In this document: positions 26,515 to 33,082 of the stretch, in pieces
Layout: every line of letters starts with the position of its first letter
Position numbering within the stretch: position 1 is the first letter of the stretch
Origin: an uncultured bacterium
Lineage (GTDB): Bacteria; Cloacimonadota; Cloacimonadia; Cloacimonadales; Cloacimonadaceae
DNA: 33,082 nt
Assembly: GCA_937960795.1 (NCBI GenBank)
Contig: CALGPA010000085.1
Span: forward strand, 1 to 33,082
Reading direction: 5' to 3'
Made by a program: the position numbers and the translations under genes
Notes under the pieces: model-generated
Database searches by the model: none
The model's input: only the letters and a program-made list of their open reading frames with translations
What the model was told of the DNA's origin: nothing

Positions 26515-27042
26515 CTATCTGCGATTGAAGAAGCCCAAGATCAAGCCCAAGGCCACCGACCACACCGCGGCGAGGCCGATCCTGAGATCATCTTGGAGCA
26601 TGAAAGTGACGGTATGTGCTGGAATCCAGAACCACAGCAGGCTGTAGAATCCCTTGTGCAGGTTCTTCCAGTTTTTCACCTTCTCGGGGATATTGTCCAA
26701 TACCCGGTGGATCAAGACCAAAAATAGTCCAAACTGGAGGTTCATCAGCGCTGAAAGCGAGAAGGCAAAGCCGAAGCTTCTTTCCGAGAATGCAGGCCAC
26801 ATGCCAGAATCCATCAGGCTTTGCAGGAATCCTCCGAATCCCTTGAAGGCGTATTTTATGCCAATCGCCAAGGTAGCCCAGACGATCATCTTCCAGATGG
26901 TCATCAGTGGTGAAAATGGGTATTTGAAGCTCTTCTGAACTATCCATTTTGAGATGATCTCTCCAAATGTGCCCAAGATCGCAAACTGCAACATGGCACT
27001 GGTGATGGGATGACTCTGCACCCAGCTTAGGTAAATATTCAT
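26515..27042 (-). CDS. Small Mpv17/PMP22-like integral membrane protein
   Basis: This 175-residue protein has about four hydrophobic segments. Its features recall the Mpv17/PMP22 family: an opening SHPITSAMLQFAILGTFGEIISK (like the HP...GDIISQ start of Mpv17), a mid-protein WPAFSERSFGFAFS, and a C-terminal WFWIPAHTVTFML..LRIGLAAVWSVALG, matching the WP-NF-P-R-W pattern. Mpv17 relatives are best known from mitochondria and peroxisomes, where a channel role has been proposed; the bacterial role is unknown. The gene starts 8 nt after the RND pump gene with an AGGAG site, and it precedes the terminator, so it belongs to the efflux operon. The family call is by eye and could be a distant resemblance. 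Confidence 0.65.
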   Translation of the reverse strand: MNIYLSWVQSHPITSAMLQFAILGTFGEIISKWIVQKSFKYPFSPLMTIWKMIVWATLAIGIKYAFKGFGGFLQSLMDSGMWPAFSERSFGFAFSLSALMNLQFGLFLVLIHRVLDNIPEKVKNWKNLHKGFYSLLWFWIPAHTVTFMLQDDLRIGLAAVWSVALGLILGFFNRR

Positions 27043-27050
27043 AATCTCCT

Positions 27051-30000
27051 CTATTCTTTTGTTTTACACTCTATTACTTCAGAGAATTTGCTGTGCTCGC
27101 TAAAGCGGGTGAGTCCCCACTTGCCAAAGAAAGAATCCACCATTGAGTATATCACCGGGATCACGATCAGGGTCAGAGCACTCGAGATCAAAAGACCAAA
27201 TGTGAAGCTCACCGCCAAAGGGCGCCATGCCTGCGATGATGGATCAGTCGAAAAGACCAAAGGCAACATCCCCGATACGGTCGTGGCAGTGGTGAGGATG
27301 ATTGGTCTCAGCCTCAGGGATCCGCTATTTATGATGGCATGCCAGCGATCCACTCCCTTCTCGCGCTCTTGATTGATGAAATCGATCAGGATGATTGCGT
27401 TGTTGACCACCACACCCGCCAGAGCGACCACCGAGATCAGGGTGTTCAGAGAGAAAGGCAAGCCGGTCACCAAAAGCCCCAATATCACGCCGATAAAGGC
27501 AAAGGGGATGGTCATCATCACGATCAAAGGCTGCACATAACTGCGGAATTGGCTAGCCAAAATGGTGTAAATCAAGAGGATGGCGAGGATGAAGAGACGT
27601 CCGAGCGAGGCATAGCTGCGGCGCTGCTCTTCCTGAACTCCGCCAAATTCGTAGCTGTATCCGGGGAATCTCCTGGAAAAATCCGCCAGCATCCCGGCGT
27701 CATCAGAAAACCTGGATCCGGCGAGGATGGCTTGCACTTCCGCGGGACTTCGCCGACGCAATCTGCCATCTTGCTCATAGCTGCTCACACTGGCTGTGAC
27801 TCGGATCAATCGATCGGAATCACGATGCTCGATGCGTGAGATCGAAGATACCATCTCAAAATCTGCCAAATCGCGAATGGCAATTAGGTAGCCGGCACGA
27901 CCGCGAACCTTGAGATCCTTCAGGTTTTCTATATCCTGAGTATAGTCGTCGTGAACTTTGAGGATGATGGGGTATTCATCGACACCCTCGCCGCGGTATT
28001 GACTGATCTCGCTGCCGGTGGATGCCGTGCGGATGGTGGAGGCGATCTGCGCGACTGTGAGCCCATGGAGCGCAAGCTTCTCGTGGTGTGGGATTATGCG
28101 AACTTCCTTCTTGCCGGTGTCGTAGCTGTCATCGATATCGGTCACGCCCGGGATCTCGCGAAGATATCCCTTGATGACAGCGCTGATGTAGGCCAGTCGT
28201 TCGAGGGATGGACCCTTGATGCGGATGTCCACGTCATTGCCCACGGGCGGGCCGCTGCGCCCCTGCGAAAAGCGGTAGGAGTACAATCCGGGAAGATCTT
28301 CACAAAAGCTTCGCAGCGCATTTTGGATCTCCTCATGACTGTGCTTCATGTCTTTGAGGTCCACCAAATCAAGATTGATCTGAGCGGCATTGCTGGCAAA
28401 ATTGCGCTGAGTCTCTCCGCCCATGGCGCCGATGTTTGAGACCACGAAAGTGATGTCATCCTTGTAGGGCATAGTGCGGATGTATTCTTCGATCTCTTCC
28501 GCCACGCGATTGGTCTCCTCCAAAGTGGTCCCGATCGGGGTCTGAACTTGGAGCCTGATGGTCTGCGAAGGAGTGGAGGGGAAGAATTCAAACTGGATCG
28601 CCCCTGAACCCAAGATCCCAAAGGATATCAGTAGTAGCGCTACTACGCTCCAGATGGCGATCTGGCGGTGTTTGAGAGCCCAAGTCAAAAGAGTCTGATA
28701 GCGCGAAACCAAAGGACGGATCATCCGAGTGCTGCGATCTTCCTTGACTGTCTTGCGCCGGGCAAATTGGAAGACATTGTTTGGCAAGACCACCATGCTC
28801 TGGAGCCAGCTGCCGAAGAGCGCCAGGGAGACCACGATCGGGAAGACTCCCAAAAACTGTCCCATCACGCCTTCCAAAAGCAAAAGCGGCAAGAATGCGG
28901 AAAGAGTCGTGAGCGTCGACGAAAAGACCGGCCAGATCACTTGGTCTACTCCGAGGATAATGGAATCCTTGTGGCAATAACCTTCCTCTCTGAAGCGGTG
29001 AATGTTCTCCAATACCACGATGGCATTATCCACCACCATACCCACCACGATGATGAAGCCAAAGATGGTGAGATTATTGAGCGTGATGTCAAAATATGGA
29101 ATTACAACGAATGCAATGAGGATGGAAAGTGGGATGCCAAAGGACGCTAAAAGGGCGTTGCGCCATCCCAAGAAAATGAAGAGAGCCACAAAAACAAGGA
29201 TGATGCCGATCAAAGCACTGCGCCCGAGGGCATTGATCCCGTTCTTCACGTCGATGGAGCCGTCGTTGCGAACACTGACCTCGATCCCGGGGACACTCGC
29301 CTCAAAGTCATCTACATATGAGCGCACTTCATTGATGATCGAGATGATGTTTCCGCTGCCCTTCTTATATAGGAAGATGGAGACGGATTCTTCGGAATTG
29401 AGCTTGGCGATCGAAAGCGGCTTCTCCAAAGTGTCTCTGATCGCTGCGATATCTCCCAGCCGGATTGCCCTTCCGCTATCATCGGAGCGAAGGATCAGAT
29501 CATTGATGTCGTCAAGCGAGGAGAATTCGCCAAGAGTCCGAACCAAGAACTCGAGCCTGCCATATTGCGCTGTTCCTCCCGGCATATTGAGGTTTCGCGC
29601 GCCCAAGGCAGCAGAGATGTCACTCAGGCTTAGCCCCAAAGTGTCCATCCGGTGCTGATCTACATCCACCCAGATTTGGCGCTCGCGTCTGCCTACTGCT
29701 TCAGTCTTGGAGATGTCAGCTATCTGCCGAAGACCATCCTCGAGGTTTTCGGCTACTTCTTGGAGTGCGCGGCGCGATAGTCCCGGACCGCTGACTGCAA
29801 TCTGGGCGATGGGATTCACTTCACGCATGCTCAGGCGTATCACCACCGGGCTCATGGCATCTGAAGGCAGATCCGTGATCTTGGCAACTTCGCGAGTCAC
29901 TCTATCAAAAGCCTCATCGGGGGAAACTCCCGAAGTGAAGACCACCTGGATGGTTGCTCTGCCCTCTTGAGCCGTGGCAGAGATATAGTCCAGATCATCA

Positions 30001-30224
30001 AGATCGCTGAGTTCCAGCTCCAATTTGCGCACAATGAGCTGCTCGATCTCCGCGGGTGAAACTCCCGGATACACCACCACGACAAGCGTCGTGCCAAAAT
30101 CAACCGCCGGAAACTCCTCCCGGGGAAGACTCACCATCGAGATCAGACCAAAGATCAAGACCGCGATGGTCAGCATGTTAACCAGAATCGAATACTTGAG
30201 CGAAGTCTCTGCTATTGAGATCAT
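27051..30224 (-). CDS. RND-family efflux transporter permease (AcrB/HAE1-like)
   Basis: This is the inner-membrane proton-driven pump of a tripartite efflux system. At 1057 residues it is close to AcrB in length. The two halves are visible: a first membrane helix (about 12-32), a periplasmic porter/docking region, helices from about 335, then a second half with the same order. The helix-4 motif GMVVDNAIVVLEN keeps the first of the AcrB proton-relay acidic residues (D399) but has N400 where AcrB has the second Asp. The second-half counterpart is VVVNNAIILIDF. Substrates cannot be read from the sequence; the motif style fits the broader MdtB/HAE1-like groups as well as drug pumps. It lies 7 nt after the adaptor gene. 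Confidence 0.93.
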   Translation of the reverse strand: MISIAETSLKYSILVNMLTIAVLIFGLISMVSLPREEFPAVDFGTTLVVVVYPGVSPAEIEQLIVRKLELELSDLDDLDYISATAQEGRATIQVVFTSGVSPDEAFDRVTREVAKITDLPSDAMSPVVIRLSMREVNPIAQIAVSGPGLSRRALQEVAENLEDGLRQIADISKTEAVGRRERQIWVDVDQHRMDTLGLSLSDISAALGARNLNMPGGTAQYGRLEFLVRTLGEFSSLDDINDLILRSDDSGRAIRLGDIAAIRDTLEKPLSIAKLNSEESVSIFLYKKGSGNIISIINEVRSYVDDFEASVPGIEVSVRNDGSIDVKNGINALGRSALIGIILVFVALFIFLGWRNALLASFGIPLSILIAFVVIPYFDITLNNLTIFGFIIVVGMVVDNAIVVLENIHRFREEGYCHKDSIILGVDQVIWPVFSSTLTTLSAFLPLLLLEGVMGQFLGVFPIVVSLALFGSWLQSMVVLPNNVFQFARRKTVKEDRSTRMIRPLVSRYQTLLTWALKHRQIAIWSVVALLLISFGILGSGAIQFEFFPSTPSQTIRLQVQTPIGTTLEETNRVAEEIEEYIRTMPYKDDITFVVSNIGAMGGETQRNFASNAAQINLDLVDLKDMKHSHEEIQNALRSFCEDLPGLYSYRFSQGRSGPPVGNDVDIRIKGPSLERLAYISAVIKGYLREIPGVTDIDDSYDTGKKEVRIIPHHEKLALHGLTVAQIASTIRTASTGSEISQYRGEGVDEYPIILKVHDDYTQDIENLKDLKVRGRAGYLIAIRDLADFEMVSSISRIEHRDSDRLIRVTASVSSYEQDGRLRRRSPAEVQAILAGSRFSDDAGMLADFSRRFPGYSYEFGGVQEEQRRSYASLGRLFILAILLIYTILASQFRSYVQPLIVMMTIPFAFIGVILGLLVTGLPFSLNTLISVVALAGVVVNNAIILIDFINQEREKGVDRWHAIINSGSLRLRPIILTTATTVSGMLPLVFSTDPSSQAWRPLAVSFTFGLLISSALTLIVIPVIYSMVDSFFGKWGLTRFSEHSKFSEVIECKTKE

Positions 30225-30231
30225 AAGCTGC

Positions 30232-31314
30232 CTACTGCCGGATACTCACGGGACTGCCGTCTTCAAGATTCTCGGCTCCGGAGACCACGATCAGTTCACC
30301 TTGCTCGACTCCTGCGAGGATCTCGCGATATCCAGAGATGCTGCGTCCCAAGACCAGCTCTCTGCGTGAAGCCACCGCATTGCCTTCATCGTCTTCCTCC
30401 ACCACAAAGATGAAGTCTTTATCATATTCTCGGACAAGGTTTGTGACTTGGGTGGCAACTATGCCGCGATAGGTGTTTGTCCGGATCTGAGCTGATATCA
30501 CCATTCCGGGGATAAGACCGCTTTCTCCGGAAAGTTCCAGTTCGACGGGATAGCTTGCCGAATTTGGTAAGGGGCGGATGCCAAAGCCTCTGACCTTGGC
30601 GGAATAGCTCTTGCCATCATGAGAGATAGTGGCGCTTTGCCCTTTGCGGAGCTTGCCGATCTGGCTCTCCCCGACTCCGGTCTTGAGGATCAAGGTGCTT
30701 GCATCCGTGATTGATGCCACGGGGCTGCCCATGTTTACCAATTGCCCTTCAGAGACAAAGAGCTGAGAGATGGTCCCCGCCCGGGGAGCGAGAAGATAGC
30801 TGTTTTCATATGCCGTCCCGGCTGACTGTGCGTTTGCCATAGCAGATAGATGGGCAGATTCTGCAGCGGCACGGGCGGTATCTGCTGCTTTAAACTCAGC
30901 GTCTGAGATCAATCCCCGATCTGATGCTGCGAGGGCAAAGAAGTAGTTGTCATTGGCAATACTCAGATTCGCCTCAGCAGAGACAAGAGCCGCTTGAGCT
31001 GATGCCAGACGAGACTCCAAGATTTCGTTCTCCAGTTGCCCGATGCGCTCTCCGATCATCACTTGATCACCCAGTTTTTTGTAAAGCCCCAATACCAACC
31101 CGGAGCTTTCGGCTGACATCGTGAAGTCAGTGATGCCTTCCAAGCGTCCGGAAACTCTCACATACTCGTTCAAGTCCATAGGCTCCAATCGGGATACCAT
31201 CACGGCTTGTCCTTGGGCACTCTGTCTGCTGCCTCCGGCTTGAGCATCCCCAGATCTTCCACAAGCACTTAAGAGCAGGATGAGCCCAATGCTGATAATC
31301 AATAGTCTTTTCAC
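30232..31314 (-). CDS. RND efflux periplasmic adaptor (membrane-fusion protein), lipoprotein
   Basis: The adaptor links the RND pump to the TolC-type channel. The 360-residue protein starts with a lipoprotein signal ending in LLLSAC (Cys18), so it should be lipid-anchored, as AcrA is. Next come a short beta segment, a lipoyl-type half (GLVLGLYKKLGDQVMIGERIG, about 72-92), an Ala-rich helical hairpin (about 94-170), the second lipoyl half (APRAGTISQLFVSEGQLV) and beta-barrel and membrane-proximal domains. The start is a GTG that overlaps the TolC-like stop codon (GTGA), with GGAGGAG just upstream, indicating translational coupling. Confidence 0.92.
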   Translation of the reverse strand: MKRLLIISIGLILLLSACGRSGDAQAGGSRQSAQGQAVMVSRLEPMDLNEYVRVSGRLEGITDFTMSAESSGLVLGLYKKLGDQVMIGERIGQLENEILESRLASAQAALVSAEANLSIANDNYFFALAASDRGLISDAEFKAADTARAAAESAHLSAMANAQSAGTAYENSYLLAPRAGTISQLFVSEGQLVNMGSPVASITDASTLILKTGVGESQIGKLRKGQSATISHDGKSYSAKVRGFGIRPLPNSASYPVELELSGESGLIPGMVISAQIRTNTYRGIVATQVTNLVREYDKDFIFVVEEDDEGNAVASRRELVLGRSISGYREILAGVEQGELIVVSGAENLEDGSPVSIRQ

Positions 31315-32666
31315 ATCTCCTCCCCATCAGGATCCAATAGCGACAGCAAGACCGCCACATCATCTGTGCCCAACAAGCTTAGGAGCTTGAGTCTTGCAGC
31401 ATAAAAGTCGTAATAAGCCCGTGTGTGGGCAAGCCGTGCCGAGGAAAGCATCAGCTCGGCGTCCATCAGTTCGAGCGTGGAGATCAAATTCAGGCGAAAC
31501 CTCTCCTGCAATTGATCATATAAATCCGTGGTGATCTGAAGCGAGAGCTGTGCACTGCGGACACGGCGGGCATTGCTGATCAGCTCGGTGATCGCTGCAT
31601 CGATGCCGAGACGGACCCCATCGTTCGCGGATTGGGCAAGAAACCTTGCTCTCTGAGCCTCATAATACGCCTGTTTAGTGGAGGCATAACTCCCTATCTG
31701 GGGGAGCAGCGGAACCGATAGATTCAGCATGATCTGATTTGTGGCTTGGAAATCATAGCGATCTATCCCGTTTTCTTCATACTGCCTACTGCCTACCAGG
31801 TTGAGGCTGGGCATGAAAGACGCCTTTGCCATCTTGTGTGAGCGATCTGCAATCTCGACTTGTCCGTCAAGGATCTGCAGGCTGTAGTTTTGATCCTCCG
31901 CCATGACATGCACTTTGGCAGTGAAGCTCTTGATCCCGCCCCGATCAAGCTCGCTGTAAGGCAGAAGCTCGCTCTCGTCAAACTGCATGGCGACCGGAGC
32001 AAGGATCTCGGACGAGCCCAGGAAGTTTGCCAAGTCCCTCAGAGCAATATTGTAAGCCGTCTCCGCTTGGGACAGGGCGATCTCCTTATTCACCAGATTT
32101 GCCTCAAATCTCAGATAATCCGCGCGCGAGATCAAGCCGCTTGTCTGTTTCAGCTCAGCTAGCTGAAGATTGGAGGATGCCTGTTCATATTCCCGAGAGG
32201 CAATCTCTAGGATATCCTGCATTTGAAGCGCTGCGTAGTATTTCTGCTCCAGATCCATAATCAGCTCTTGCTTCATGTTTTGCAGAGCAAAGTCCGCCAT
32301 GGAATATCCAAGATCAGCGATCTTGTATGCTTGATAGAGCCTTCCGCCGAGGAAGATAGGTTGATTGAGATTAAGGGCAAAGGAGCGCATATCTTGATTG
32401 AGACTCAGCTCTTGTCCACCCGAGACCACCTTGCGTGCGGGATCCATATAGATGATATTCCCGCTCAAGCTCAGGTTTGGCAAAAAGGCGGAGAAGGCAT
32501 TGGTCTTGCCCCACTTTGCTCTGAGGAAATCAGCCTCAGCGCTTTGATACTGAGGGTTTTGCCTCAGTGCCAGTTCTTTGGCGCTTTGAAGATCAATTTG
32601 CCTGAGATCTTCGCCATACAGGAAGCCACTGAAGAATATCAGAATCAGAACTACGTATCTTTGCAT
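31311..32666 (-). CDS. TolC-family outer-membrane efflux protein
   Basis: This is the outer-membrane channel of the tripartite pump. It contains two outer-membrane-efflux repeats rich in long helices, including AELKQTSGLISRADYLRFEA and the near-C-terminal STLELMDAELMLSSARL. The frame stays open to an ATG at 32780, giving 489 residues, but the first 38 of these are not signal-like. The codon at 32666 begins MQRYVVLILIFFSGFLYGED, a proper signal peptide, and has GGGAG 9 nt upstream. I therefore place the start at 32666 (452 residues). A predicted promoter at 32770-32797 would start RNA downstream of 32780, which also favours this choice. First gene of the efflux operon. Confidence 0.88.
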   Translation of the reverse strand: MQRYVVLILIFFSGFLYGEDLRQIDLQSAKELALRQNPQYQSAEADFLRAKWGKTNAFSAFLPNLSLSGNIIYMDPARKVVSGGQELSLNQDMRSFALNLNQPIFLGGRLYQAYKIADLGYSMADFALQNMKQELIMDLEQKYYAALQMQDILEIASREYEQASSNLQLAELKQTSGLISRADYLRFEANLVNKEIALSQAETAYNIALRDLANFLGSSEILAPVAMQFDESELLPYSELDRGGIKSFTAKVHVMAEDQNYSLQILDGQVEIADRSHKMAKASFMPSLNLVGSRQYEENGIDRYDFQATNQIMLNLSVPLLPQIGSYASTKQAYYEAQRARFLAQSANDGVRLGIDAAITELISNARRVRSAQLSLQITTDLYDQLQERFRLNLISTLELMDAELMLSSARLAHTRAYYDFYAARLKLLSLLGTDDVAVLLSLLDPDGEEM

Positions 32667-32769
32667 AAGCATCGTCTCCCGGTTGATCTTGCCCCGGATG
32701 GTATAAGGCACAAAGCCGGAAGATTCCACCGTGGACATTGCCTTGGAAGTGTTTTTCAAGGTTATATTC

Positions 32770-32797
32770 ATGATAGTCAATCAAGCTTTTTGGTCAA
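32770..32797 (-). promoter_or_regulatory. Predicted promoter of the efflux operon
   Basis: On the minus strand TTGACC (32792-32797) and TATCAT (32770-32775) are 16 nt apart. The predicted transcript would begin near 32763, giving a leader of about 97 nt to the preferred tolC-like start at 32666. No regulator gene or clear operator is seen next to it. Confidence 0.4.
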
Positions 32798-32969
32798 GAC
32801 TTATTTACAAAAGGCTTATTCACCGGCTGATCCCAAGACCGCCTCCCGCAAGTGCTGATCGGATTCCAGCTCGGCGCGTCTTGGATTGTAGGAATTGGCT
32901 GCGATCAACCCGCCGGTGACCCCCTATACTTATATAGTTCACATTTGGGTCACAAATCGGATTTTTTGA
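32798..32969. other. Upstream region of the efflux operon, no gene seen
   Basis: I see no supported gene between the efflux promoter and the plus-strand partial frame at the right edge. A minus-strand open frame at 32820-33050 lacks any family motif and has no ribosome-binding site. Confidence 0.45.
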
Positions 32970-33082
32970 AGGAAAGGATTTTTTTGGGGGGGCTCCAGAA
33001 CCGTTGATTCCTTTGAATTGGCATGGAAAGCGCTTGTTAATACTGCTCAAGCTATAGGAAGGGATAAACTTCTGGACTGGCT
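32970..33082 (+). CDS. Possible plus-strand gene cut by the window end
   Basis: A frame open from 32970 to the window edge reads TVDSFELAWKALVNTAQA followed by IGRDKLLDW, which looks like real coding sequence. There is no ATG in frame. A TTG at 32984-32986, preceded by GAAGGAAAGGA as a possible ribosome-binding site, is one base out of frame with it. The mismatch falls on adjacent runs of seven T (32979-32985) and seven G (32986-32992); removing one G would join them. This could be a sequencing slip, a phase-variable start or a broken gene. FELAWK recalls the HI0074-type nucleotidyltransferase partner family, but the fragment is too short to name. Confidence 0.33.

Noticed and set aside
32820..33050. 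Minus-strand 76-residue frame at the right edge
   Set aside because: It passes through the T7/G7 runs, has no ribosome-binding site and competes with a more protein-like plus-strand frame.

Overview
The window reads as chromosomal DNA from a Gram-negative bacterium of the FCB group (Fibrobacteres-Chlorobi-Bacteroidetes and relatives). The evidence is a giant secreted protein with a C-terminal FlgD-like/type A sorting domain, a PorV/UPF0164-type outer-membrane protein, and a PorE-like periplasmic protein. A Cloacimonadota-like lineage fits best, but I infer that from style and did not test it. All well-supported genes lie on the minus strand, so the window is transcribed from right to left.

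Right third (about 32.8 kb down to 26.5 kb): a compact efflux operon. A TolC-type outer-membrane factor, a lipoprotein membrane-fusion adaptor and an RND pump follow each other with a 3-nt overlap and a 7-nt gap. A small Mpv17/PMP22-like membrane protein follows 8 nt later. A clean intrinsic terminator closes the unit at 26466-26501. A full-length ComEC/Rec2 DNA-uptake channel gene starts immediately after it.

Middle (24.2-22.9 kb): about 0.9-1.3 kb of poorly coding, somewhat AT-richer DNA with small hairpins and short direct repeats. A good promoter for the giant gene lies at 22981-23009.

Left two thirds (22.9-0.56 kb): a three-gene unit. It encodes a 6187-residue, apparently cysteine-free, acidic protein built from many Ig-like modules and ending in a FlgD-like sorting domain. 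Next comes a 318-residue PorV/UPF0164-type beta-barrel protein, then an 898-residue protein with the order TPR-like, PD40 beta-propeller, three carboxypeptidase-regulatory-like domains, OmpA-C. That order matches PorE (PG1058) of the type IX secretion system. A strong terminator at 518-545 ends the unit. The arrangement of cargo, shuttle-type barrel and peptidoglycan-anchored scaffold suggests a dedicated secretion/display cassette for a giant surface adhesin. This is the most interesting reading of the window.

Left edge (1-510): non-coding DNA with a 27-bp tandem duplication, seven imperfect copies of an 18-20-nt motif, and REP-like hairpins whose stems covary between copies. Right edge: a possible plus-strand gene cut by the window end, with adjacent T7 and G7 runs near its start.
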